DNA of 64,000 bases from contig JAJTUP010000001.1 of the NCBI GenBank assembly GCA_021399435.1, forward strand, positions 3,410,001-3,474,000, given 5' to 3'. Below, in pieces: positions 32,986-42,838 of the stretch. The position numbers were made by a program, and so were the translations under genes. Under the pieces are notes generated by a model that worked only from the letters and a program-made list of their open reading frames with translations, made no database searches and was not told where the DNA came from. This DNA comes from Diaporthe sp. PMI_573. Taxonomy: Eukaryota > Ascomycota > Sordariomycetes > Diaporthales > Diaporthaceae. Position 1 is the stretch's first letter. Each line of letters starts with the position of its first letter.

Positions 32986-33393
32986 ATGACCGGAAACGAC
33001 AGCCGTCTATGTTGCCAAGGCTACAGTGGTTCAAGATATCGAAGGGACTGCTGCCACGGCGAAAATCCACCAGACCACTGCCACCGATACTGCTGTCCTG
33101 GGCACTGTTGGTACAAGCGTGATCGGCTGGGCCAGGAGTGTTGCTACTGCCAGTCCTGCCAACGTCAGCGAAATGAGAGATATGCACGCGAGAGAGAGCA
33201 GGACAGGGTTCAAGACGCATATTGGGAGGCAAAATGGGAGGACAGGGAGCGTCGGATGAGGGATCCCAATTACGTCCCAACGCTGGAGGATAGAGCTGTG
33301 GATGCGTTGGGCGCTGCTGTTCTTGGAGGGGGTATAGCCCTGTTGGCCTACAGTGCCTTTCAGGTCCTTCGCTGGATGAGAACAAGTGAATAG
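32986..33393 (+). CDS. Small cysteine-rich protein with a C-terminal membrane helix (or frameshifted membrane protein)
   Basis: 135 aa from ATG 32986 (MTGNDSRLCCQGYSG) to TAG 33393. Residues 9-58 carry 12 Cys, eight of them in four CC pairs (9/10, 22/23, 36/37, 52/53), plus four His. A charged segment follows (REREQDRVQDAYWEAKWEDRERR), then a hydrophobic helix at about 106-127 (ALGAAVLGGGIALLAYSAF) and a short basic tail. I do not recognise the family. Caution: the +2 frame is also open over 32990-33259, with Ala/Thr/Val-rich protein-like sequence but no ATG. The frames meet at a GAGAGAGAG run near 33190, so a slippage indel there could have moved the N-terminal part out of frame. The C-terminal half is the more reliable coding part. 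Confidence 0.42.
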   Translation: MTGNDSRLCCQGYSGSRYRRDCCHGENPPDHCHRYCCPGHCWYKRDRLGQECCYCQSCQRQRNERYAREREQDRVQDAYWEAKWEDRERRMRDPNYVPTLEDRAVDALGAAVLGGGIALLAYSAFQVLRWMRTSE

Positions 33394-34487
33394 GACCCAG
33401 GGCAGGCCGGGTGAAGAATCTGTGACAAGAGCACAAGGTCTCAAAGGCTGGCCAAGGGAAGAAACACTTTCGAGGCTTGTATGCCATCTTGCGACTCACT
33501 GCATGAGGCAGGGAAAGTCGCAACAGATGGCTTCGAAGACCTTGCGGGCTTGGCTTGGAACTGATCAAAGAAATGGTAGATCAAACGACTAGGCAAGGCA
33601 GACCTGAGTGAAACAGAACGCGGGTAGGGGCCTGAGTGCTTGGCTTTATTCTGCACGCCTCCAATCAGCTGCAACCCGCCACATTTTGCATGCACCATCT
33701 GCGCACTCGTATGGCCGATGGTGTCCTTTGCTGAGTGATTCCAAAGCTGAAGTAAAATTTGCTTAGTACTCAAAAGCTTCATCCCAAGCAAGGCCTACTG
33801 CTTCTCAAAAAACAATCTGCCCACACAACACATCCGCCGGAAGTGGGGCCCCTTTGCCCACCCCACTGGCCACCCAGTTATACCAGGTGTCTTTCTTCAG
33901 AAGACATCCAACGGCCTCGTGTTGGGTACCCGAGTGAAGCTCCTCATGGCTCATATGCGGTGTCCGTTTTCACCTATTCCTACGATGACCATCATCCTTG
34001 CCGTGACAAGCAGTCCCAAGTCAAGCAGGCCCATGCCCATACGCCAATCAGACAACCCTAGTCCTCCGCCCCACAAATTCTCCTTTCCTCACATCTCCGG
34101 ATCCAAGCTCGTAGGCGCTTGAGCTGGCAAGTCCACCATGCACTGGTCCGTGCTGCTCATCGGCCCGTTCTCATCGGGAATCCTTCCTGGCTCGCCCGTG
34201 CCCGCATTGGACCTGGCGATCCACGGACGAGTCGGCGTGGTCTCACCGTGGCAGAGCATGTCACCACTGAGAGCATGGTCACGAAGGGACCTGAGTCAGA
34301 CCTTCCGACCGTCAACGCATGTCGTCCTCCCCGTCTTCGCACCACGTATCCCTTCGCTGTCTCTCTTGAAAGCTCTTGCAGTCATTCACATGACGACGTT
34401 GTTGACATGTACAGATGCCCGATCCTAGGCCCTCCATGGTGGGTTCAAGCCACGGGCGAGAGCCGAATCCCGCGGAGGAGCACGGCG
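33394..34487. other. Intergenic, no gene recognised
   Basis: Short, overlapping frames on both strands without family similarity. Contains a 20-bp sequence (33832-33851) repeated exactly at 35213-35232, on the other side of the minisatellite. Confidence 0.4.
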
Positions 34488-35125
34488 AGAGATGCTGGCC
34501 GCGAGAGATGCTGGCCGCGAGAGATGCTGGCAGAGATGCTGGCTCAGAGTGTACTGGCAGAGATGCTGGCAAAGAGATGCTGGCAAAGAGATGCTGGCAA
34601 AGAGATGCTGGCAAAGAGTATGCTAGCCGCGAAAGATGCTGGCTCAGAGTGTACTGGCAGAGATGCTGGCTCAGAGATGCTAGCTCAGAGATGCTGGCTC
34701 ATAGATGCTGAGATGCTAGTCGGGAACAAGAGAGGCTGACCGGTGCTGGCCGCAAAAGCAATGCTGGCCGAGCGCAATGCTAGCTGAGATATGTGCTTGC
34801 CGACAGTGGTGCTTGCCGACAGTGGTGCTGGCCGAGAGGTGCTGGCTAACTCTGAGGTGCTGGCTCTGAGAAACTGGCCGGAAGAGATGATGGCCGAGAG
34901 TGGTGATGACCCAAGAGTGATGATGGCCAAGTCGCTAGCTGAGAGATGCTGGCGCCAACTCAGAGGTGCTGACTCTGAGAAGCTGTGGCTATGCGAGATG
35001 CCGGTACTGGTTGAGAGACACTGGCTGGCAGAGAGTGATGCTGGCAGACAGTGATGCTGGCAGAGAGTGATGCTGGCAGAGAGTGATGCTGGCGGAGAGT
35101 GATGCTGGCGGAGAAGATGATGGCG
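34488..35125 (+). repeat. Degenerate minisatellite, unit about 12-15 bp (GAGAGATGCTGGC type)
   Basis: About 640 bp built from variants of a core GATGCTGGC separated by AGAGA, AAAGA, CAGA or GCGA spacers. Copies are most regular at 34495-34690 and 35030-35110 and more diverged between. It is open in several frames on both strands only because the repeat lacks stops; I do not consider it coding. Confidence 0.93.
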
Positions 35126-37182
35126 ATGAAAGACTGACTCAAGCCGTTGCTGCCAGGCATCTGGAAGGCCGTGTATACTTCAACGCAACAACCGAGGCGG
35201 AAGCAAGACCAAATCCGCCGGAAGTGGGGCCCGGGGCGGGCTGGCCAGCACCGCAGTGCCCCGGATTGTCGTCAGGGAGAGCCGTGCCCTCACTCGGATC
35301 CCTGGGTTGTCGAAAGGCGACCCAATCACCCGATCTTAGTCTGAAATAGAGAGGCTACTCGGGGACATTCCCGTCACCTTCTTGCGAAGGATCGGAGAAT
35401 ACCCGTCGGAACCAATCTATAACAGGATCGGCCAAACGTTGCTGAAGTCGGGAAAATTGCGCATCATCCACGAAGGCTCTGAGGAGCCTCCTGCTTGCAG
35501 CTCCGACAAACTCTCCCGCAATATCTTGCAGGAGGTTGTCGAACGTCCGCGCAATAATCCGTCCTAACAGCAGGTCCAGTGTCGCCGCGAGGCCGGCCTG
35601 GAACACAGTGGTCAGCACATGGGTTCAGAGTGAATCGAGAGAGTGCAGCAGTTGTATACTGACAGTGAATGGGCGGAGGGTATAATTTATGCTGATATTG
35701 ATGAAGCGCTGTCCAAAAGAGGGCTCCATCGCTACGGCTTTTATCCAAAAAACGAAAAGAAAAGGGGGTTCTAGGTGTTCGCGGTGAAGAGGAAAGGAAA
35801 AAAGGGGGTTCTCGGGATCCGGACGCCAGATCTCAGTGTTATTCTCCATTGCACTGAACACTTGCTTCCACCTACCTCTGAGGAAGGAACGTGGGTGTTA
35901 AACGTTCAGGAAGGCGTTGTGTTCGGGTGGAGCAAGGCAAGTGTGCCAGTGGTGGAAGGCACACTGGGGATGTAAGTACTGCACACTGCACAGGGAGGGA
36001 CATGCAGGAATCCGATCGATGTACTTGTCTACCACTCAATATAGTCCAACCTATTCGAGAACTGCGCTCCATGAAGTTGTAAATATATATTTACACGTAT
36101 GTTCTCTTGCTGATACATATGCCAAGAGGAACTGATGGGCTGTGCTGGAGCAATGTCGTCGGGAACAAGTTGTGCACGAGATACCCAGTTGCCATTCCTG
36201 TGAGGTCATGATACTCTACCTGGTTAACTGGGAAGGCACTTTAAGTGCCTCCTGAGAAGTGACAGTGGCTCGGGGAGGAGGCTTTGCTCCGGAGTTCCTA
36301 GGCAGCTCCTTCAGAAAGACCATGCTGGAGGGCAGGGCAAGACTCTGGCCTTCGCAACTCCCGATTACAGCAGTGCTTTCTGCCATCTAATCATGAGCAG
36401 ACGCTCCACTCGCACTTGATCCCCCTCTCAGTAACCGCCTACCTTAGGTACAAATACGGCAAGCGCCTTACATCTCAAACACAACTTCTAAAACGAAAAT
36501 GACTTAAACCACTAAGACTTAAGAAGACAAAGATGACTTGTGTCCACCCGCTCTAAAATAACCTGGGTAGAAAACACTGTTACTAGTAATCTGGCTTCGT
36601 CCGTCTGGACAACAGAAGATGCACAAACTGGTCTACTGGCAGATCAGACTTTTGGAGCGGCAACCTCCCTCAATTAGAGCGGGTCGTGGCCGTGGCTTAC
36701 AAGGGTGGCGGCATTTGGGGTACCCACCTACCAGCAAACGACATAGCCAATTGCCAGTAATCACATACTCTCGGGAATCCTTCTTAAGATCACTGGCTAC
36801 CAGCAATCACACAAGTTTCGTCTACTAGTACACATCACAACCTTTTGCGAGCACGCTGATTTCAACGCATCTGCTCAGATCATTGCGGCGCCTTAACATG
36901 CCGATTGGGCGAGTGGTGTAACCCAGTGCCTTTGGGCCGCGGGGAACCTCACGCTGCCGAGATAGACATGGCCAAGAAGTCACGGTCTGTCTGTGGACAA
37001 TCCGCATTGGGACTAACGCGAAGGTCATGCGACAAGGATATCTTATCTTGACTTTTGCTAGCAAGCGCGCAGTACGCGCGCTGGCGGTTATGAGCCAGTA
37101 TGACGGCATACTTAGTGGATCGCTCCGGGGTCAACATCACGGGCACCGCCTTTACACACCACAGCTATTACAAGTTCATTGA
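35126..37182. other. Gene-free, repeat-like stretch
   Basis: Holds no convincing protein gene. An 87-codon minus frame at 35355-35618 starts only with GTG. At about 35800-35890 (minus) there is a tRNA-like 3' segment followed by T6. A 7-bp inverted repeat with a 3-nt loop is at 36234-36250. The segment 36100-37100 is otherwise unremarkable. Confidence 0.4.
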
Positions 37183-37246
37183 TCACAGGCTTGACTAAGG
37201 GAGAGCGGACGGGATCCCGTATTTTCCTGTATCTATGGCCGTATGT
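37183..37246 (-). pseudogene. Truncated 5S rRNA pseudogene (5' half)
   Basis: Reading the minus strand from 37246: ACATACGGCCATAGATACAGG, then AAAATACGGGATCCCGTCCG and CTCTCCC...CAAGCCTGTG. This follows the 5' half of fungal 5S rRNA, including the invariant GGGATCCCGTCCGCTCTCCC block and AAGCC. The stem partners ACAGG and CCTGT remain complementary. The 3' half with the GUAGUUGGGU and internal control region downstream is not recognisable after 37183, so the copy is truncated. Dispersed 5S genes and pseudogenes are normal in Pezizomycotina. Confidence 0.65.
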
Positions 37247-37936
37247 GCTCAACAAAGCTTTCTGCAGGGTTATATGTGGAGTTTTGCTGACACGAGGCCC
37301 GAAAGCCCAAGGGGCAGGCGAAAGCTAACGATTTGCCTCGAGTCCGTAAGCGAAGTTGTCAAAAAGAGAACTGCCAATTGAATTGATAAGAAGACGTTGG
37401 CCGCATGGGAAATAAGCAAGGAAGAAAACCCGCTCGGAATGCCGTTGCGCAGCCCGTTCCAAGTGGTGCATGTCAGCCGTTGCTGCTCCAGAGAAAGGCC
37501 GGTCTGGTGATTGCTATTTCTGTGACCCTAAATTCGCACCCGGTCCAAGTGTCATGTAATGACTTTTTCTATCGTAGCTCCATGTGAGATGTGTGGACAT
37601 GATGCTCCATCGACGATATTTGCGGCGTTCTGTTCGCATAGTTCACACGTGCAACCACTCACCTTCAGCCTGTGTCACACACCTCAAGTCGATATCAAAG
37701 ATGCTCTCCTATGATTCGGCGATGGACCTCAAGAATTTGATCGACCAAATTTCCCAAAACCACACAATGGCTTTGATACATGAACTTCATACTTTCGTGG
37801 TAGTCAGCTTATGTCACGTGGGTGAACGAGGTGTGCGAATGAGAGAGCATCCTGCCAAGTCGGTTTCACCATCCACGACCGCCATCCATTCTATTCCATA
37901 ATCACCAAGGAACGCAATCCAAGAACTTGTCTAAAA
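37247..37936. promoter_or_regulatory. Upstream region of the racemase gene
   Basis: About 690 bp with no other gene recognised; should hold the racemase promoter. Confidence 0.4.
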
Positions 37937-38653
37937 ATGAGCAAAATGAAGACTATTGGTATTCTGGGCGGTATGTCCGTGGAATCGACTCAGATTTACT
38001 ATCGACAACTTTGCAGTCTGACCAGGGACAGACTCGGGGGCTTGCATTCCCCCGAACTCCTCATTCGGTCGCTAGACTTCTCGCGTATACAAGACTTGCA
38101 GACGTGTGGGAAGTGGGAAGAATCCGGGAGCATTCTCAACATCGAAGCGAAGGCACTTGAAAATGGTGGAGCCGATATCATTATCCTGGCGACTAACACG
38201 ATGCACAAGGTTGCCGATCAGATGATGGAGGGAGTCTCCGTGCCCATGATACACATCGCTGATGCGACTGCCGCGCGCATACACGCTCGTGGTCTCAGGT
38301 CACCGGGGCTGATGGCCACGGCTTTCACGATGGAGCAAGCATTCTACGTCGACCGGCTTGTCGCAGCTGGCCTGTCTCCGATCACCCCGGACAGCTCCGA
38401 TCGAGCTGAAACGCACCGGATCATATACGAAGAATTATGCCGCGGGCTCGTGAGAAAAGAAAGTGAGGGTGCTTACATCGCCATTGCCAATCGACTTATC
38501 GCAAGGGGAGCTGACTGCGTAATTCTTGGATGCACAGAGGTCGGCATGCTGCTCAATCAAAAGAACTTGGCGGTGCCAGTCTTCGACACAACCATGATTC
38601 ATTGCGAGGCAGCTATAAATAGTGCACTTGAGCATAGTCCATCCTCGAAATGA
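37937..38653 (+). CDS. Aspartate/glutamate racemase family protein, YgeA/RacX type
   Basis: Single exon, 238 aa, ATG 37937 (MSKMKTIGILGGMSVEST) to TGA 38653, the usual length for this cofactor-independent amino-acid racemase family. The N-terminal glycine-rich loop IGILGGMSVEST is typical. The first catalytic position is Thr (T86 in ILATNTMHKV) and the second Cys (C199 in VILGCTEVGMLL). This Thr/Cys pair is the arrangement known from E. coli YgeA, unlike the Cys/Cys pair of aspartate racemases. It would interconvert L- and D-amino acids in the cytosol. A second in-frame Met at codon 4 is also possible. Intronless, isolated, bacterial-like and lying in a repeat-rich island, which raises the possibility of horizontal acquisition; that is inference. 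Intact. Confidence 0.88.
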   Translation: MSKMKTIGILGGMSVESTQIYYRQLCSLTRDRLGGLHSPELLIRSLDFSRIQDLQTCGKWEESGSILNIEAKALENGGADIIILATNTMHKVADQMMEGVSVPMIHIADATAARIHARGLRSPGLMATAFTMEQAFYVDRLVAAGLSPITPDSSDRAETHRIIYEELCRGLVRKESEGAYIAIANRLIARGADCVILGCTEVGMLLNQKNLAVPVFDTTMIHCEAAINSALEHSPSSK

Positions 38654-38761
38654 GACAAAAATACGAGACCGTGTGATTGCGATAATGGTAGTCACGATCA
38701 AGCAGGCGACAACTTTGAGACAGCCAATTGACATTTGTGTAACTGTGTACGACAGCTTGGA

Positions 38762-40941
38762 TCACCTCAGTTCAAATTGTCGTACTTTCGCCAATCCCTG
38801 TTTCAAAAGTCCCGCGGCCTGTCCCTCCATCATTCTTTGAACCTTGGTATCCCCTACATAGAGGAAGTGGTCTCCGTTGTCCCTCAGAGATGCAATGCTA
38901 TCATAACCTTTCAGAACACACCCTAGGTCCCCAGAGGCTATGGCTTTCCTGGAGGCGAGTCTAAAGTATCCCCTTGAAGTGTGAAAAAGGCAACAGTCAT
39001 CCAGCCCATCCGTTAAAATAAAGGAGGTCATTTCTTGGCAACGGTTGGCCAGCCTGCTCTCCTTTGGTAATTCCCCTGTGGCCTCACAATCCAACAGATC
39101 CTGGAGCTATGAGGAGGAATTGCTGTCAGAATGTGAAACCATGTTGTGCTCGTAGCCCTCCTTGGGACCTTCCTCTGGGCCCAAGAATATCTCGCGTAAG
39201 GAAGTCCAAAATGCCGTCTCCGTGTCTAATCTGAGCCCTAATCTGTCAATAGAGGTACGATACTAGAACCCTCCGCAAAGAACTGCCCATATAAAAGCAC
39301 AGGTAAACGCGAGATACTCGGAGGAAATAGGGTCCATTGCCCGTAGCCGAGCATTGAGTATGTATTTCGGAATATTGTTCCAACAGAGAAGCTCAAAGAG
39401 ATCATGCAACAGAAGTCTTCTCGGCCTCGGTACCGGAAACTCGGACGTATTCCTGCGAAACAGATCTGATAGTAAGTCGAAGATATGACTGGAATTGACC
39501 ACTTGCGGGTATATTTCGTGGACAGAATCAACAACAAGCCCAGTCACGAAAAGCAAATGGCCCTAAGTATAGCTAATTTTCAGGCACTGCTCTTCCGAGA
39601 ACACGTCATGGTCGGCATCGACCTCGGTGAAGAAGACGTAATCAGACCTGTTGTGATGAAAGTGCGGGAAGTTCGGCGCCCAGGAGGCAAAGTGCCGGCA
39701 GCTGTCGTTGTCGCAATCACGCCTCAGCCCAGCAAGACTAAGGAACCACAGCTCTCTCATCTTAGATACCGCGTTTTCGGTAGCCAAATCTTTGTTTGGG
39801 CGCGCGTAGTCCTGCAGCCAGGCTGCCACCACATCGTGGAAGACCTTGGCAACAGTTGTCTGTTGAGAATAGTCTACCTAGACGTTAATTTTAGTTATAC
39901 CGAGCAGACCATATATATAGTCCTTGGGATTAGTCGCAGCTAGCAAGCCGGCTTTATAGAATATACACCAGGACAGTATAGGGATTTCTATTTGTCGCCG
40001 CCTCTAGGTATCAAGTTGACCGGTAAGCGTGACTCGAGACAGACCGTTGCCTGATATTAAAGACTGCTATAGAGTGGGAAAGATAAAGCTTGGCGTAGAA
40101 AGATTGTACAGCTCTAAAAGATCAAACTAGAAAAATACGCGGTTAAGCGTATCTGTTAGCGAAATGCTGCTAGATCTGCATATAAATAGTGCCTCTGGAG
40201 CCAGGACAACCTCTTGAAATATCTATACTTGCTGCCAGTATTGCAGGCCGAGAAAGTGGCGGACCGCCTTCTAATTTTTATTTTGCCAAAAGGGCCAAAA
40301 AAATTATTAGGACTGGCCTTGGTTAACTTGGAATACTTTCCAAGCCACTAGACCAGCCTGTCATTATTAAGCTCTATGTCCTATAGCGTACTATTAACTT
40401 CTTACTCCACCAACTAAAGCTCTGTGTTGACAAGTTTAAAGGTCCGAAACGCGGTTCTCAGTAGTTCGTCCTGTATGTCATTACTGAATGTCTGAGAATT
40501 ACCTGGCTGCCTGATGCTGTCTGGCATCTAGCACATAACCAGCTTTACGCCGAAATAGATGCGATCTATAAGCTGTACCTACTGAGCTCTCTTGGCCAGG
40601 TCATCCTAGTTAATGCAGACGGCGTCCGCCTAGACTCGGAGTTCTCCCAGTTTACGAGAGAGAGATTTGGATTTCCAATAATTGGGAATGCAGCATAGTA
40701 CAAGGGCCAGACTTGGAGTGGCCTGGAAGTCCTGACAATTAACTTGGATGGACACAGGTATGGCCACTTTGCCCCAGACGTAAGACAGTGCAGTGTAGGG
40801 GGGACAGTCACGAAGGGGCACCGTGATAACTCGGCCTGTTACGTGGTCGTCGGCATCGATCTCAAAGGATGTGAGAAGGCGGATCTCGTCGATGATAGGG
40901 TTGAGAGGACGGTAAAGGGGAGAAGGCGGCCGTTCAGACAT
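38762..40941 (-). pseudogene. Broken HET-domain (heterokaryon incompatibility) gene
   Basis: Starts MSERPPSPLYRPLNP (ATG 40941). A HET-domain N-terminus follows: IRLLTSFEIDADD, CPPYTALSYVWG, then LRV-stop-ADAVCIN-stop-DDLAKRAQ-stop-VQLIDRIYF, matching the canonical 'LWxDAVCINQDD' block. The middle (about 39840-40600) is AT-rich and riddled with stops. The downstream frames 39563-39832 and 39263-39556 (VDSVHEIYPQVV) and the C-terminus 39094-38762 (SGDLGCVLKGYDSIASLR, FLYVGDTKVQRMMEGQAAG) fit the ends of fungal HET proteins. Here the stops include both TAG for TGG (G-to-A) and TAG for CAG (C-to-T), as RIP on both strands gives. HET proteins trigger cell death on fusion of incompatible strains; this copy cannot make a full protein. 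Confidence 0.8.
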
Positions 40942-42838
40942 GATGATGCATGATGCTGGCCCGATACTGAATCCTGACCTCTTGCGAAGGGTCAGAACAT
41001 GGACTAAGAGGTTCGGTTTAGCTGCAGGTCGAGGGATCGGGCTGATATCGCAGGAGCCCCTCAGCAGCAAGTGACCTTTTGCTTACAAAGCAAACTGTCC
41101 AACCACGGCAGGATTGATCAATGAAGCTTTCCCACACCCACCGAGCCTCCTCAATTTGCATTGGTTCTGGTGGTTGCGACGGTACGGCTCTTATACTTCA
41201 GGTACATATGTAACCAGTCCAAGGGATTGGCTATCAACTATGGTCTTCTAGCTGGCACACAGAGTGAGGAATAAAGTTCTGGGGGTTGGCGGCATCACAG
41301 TCGTGTGGTGTGCTACGGGGAATTTTGCTAGGCCTATCGAATTGGTAACCGCAATACAGATATGGTGTATTTTCACTTGATATTGCAGTCGGAAGGTCTC
41401 GGTTTGCGTGTTATAATGCTGGCGCAACAAATGGTGTATGTACATTACCATGCCGGGCCACCATTTCGGGCCCCTGCCCCACAGCAGCTCCCCTCCTCCA
41501 CACCCAACCCAGCGAAACGACACACCGGCTGCCAGATCACATCCAGCAGCCGCCGAGCCTGTGTCCACAAGAGAGCAGACTGAACGATTGCATTGCCTGA
41601 TCTCGAACAGCCCAGCCCAGCACTCGGCATCTTGTCAGTCTCAGATCCGCGCAGTCTCCCCAGTGCGGCCCGCCAGCTGGCCATCCACTACACCGTACCC
41701 GCAGCAAAGAGCGGTCACAGTCGCTCACAGTCGCTCACAGTCGCCCACGGCCACCGTCCGGATCAACGTGCAACCCCCGTTCCCCTTCTCCGAAATTGGC
41801 CCCCAAGCTGCGTCTGTGGTGACACTGCTCCTTCGGGCTCAGGATCAGGATGACGTTGCACGACCTGTACCCGCAGTGCGGCACGGGCATGGGATGGTCA
41901 GCGGATTGACTGTGGGATGAGGCTTACATGCAAAAGGACTTTGGTACCTGCAAATGTGACCTGCGGATGAACACCTCACCTTGTCTCACTGCATCCACTA
42001 TTTCCAGCGACCTGCATTGGGTGACAATGGCGACGCACCTTAAGCGCCCACGTTTGGCGCGCTGCAGGCGCTGCGGCCCACCATTGGCCGGCCTCGCTGC
42101 GGTGCTCCCTCCCCAATGAGGCCCATATTGAATCTATCTGACTTGGCGCGCGCCAGCCAGTCGTTCGTCGTTGTCTTCAACCATCCTCCTGCACGTCCTG
42201 ATTGGCCTGGCCCGTGGACAGCTGGGACCACCCCATCTTTCTCCCCCTCCATTGCAAGTGTCCGCCCACGAGTGAGTCTGCATGGGCCTGCACGCCATCC
42301 TTGCTCGCAGTCGAGCAGGGGAAGGGGAATGCGCGAGCACTGCCCCCCCTGCTCTCGGCCAATGTTGGGCATCGCGGCCTGCCGAGCAAGCACGTCTACT
42401 GTGCAGTCACACCTCCATCGCCGTGCTGGCCCGGGTTGCCCAGAGTTTGCCGTCCCTCGTCTGCGCCCCATTAGCCGCTCAATGGGATACTGTGGGGTTG
42501 CTGCGCGAGCAATGGGCATCATGATGCCCGGCGCCTGCCAGACGGGACAAGGTCGCCGTCTGATAAAACTGAATTCCTCACCCCAGTCCTCCACGGACGG
42601 CCTCCTCCTCTCCCATTTCCTTTCTACACGACGACTCAACCGAGTTTGCGAGATTTGAGTGCTTCGCTGTGCGAGCCATCCTATCGTTAGCCTTTTATTT
42701 TCATCTCCTAGTCTTGGTTCTCCCTACGGCGCAGAGCGTCGTATTGCAGTCTCGATCCTCCGGAGGATAGGGTTCTTTTTATATCCTATGATGACCGCAT
42801 TTTGTACTACTGCAACTGCAACTTAAGAATTTCCTATA
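40942..42838. promoter_or_regulatory. 1.9-kb upstream region of the methyltransferase-like gene
   Basis: No recognisable gene. Contains a 10-bp tandem repeat (TCACAGTCGC, three copies, 41715-41744). From about 42590 a pyrimidine-rich stretch (CCTCCTCCTCTCCC) precedes the ATG at 42839 and probably marks the transcription start and 5' UTR. Confidence 0.45.

Noticed and set aside
34119..34739. Plus-strand frames with REMLAEMLA-type repeats
   Set aside because: Products of reading through the minisatellite; no start context or homology.
34488..35125. CRISPR-like array
   Set aside because: Repeats are short, degenerate and contiguous without unique spacers, in a eukaryotic genome; a minisatellite.
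35355..35618. 87-codon minus-strand frame
   Set aside because: Starts only with GTG, with a stop a few codons upstream and no plausible upstream exon, although the composition is somewhat protein-like.
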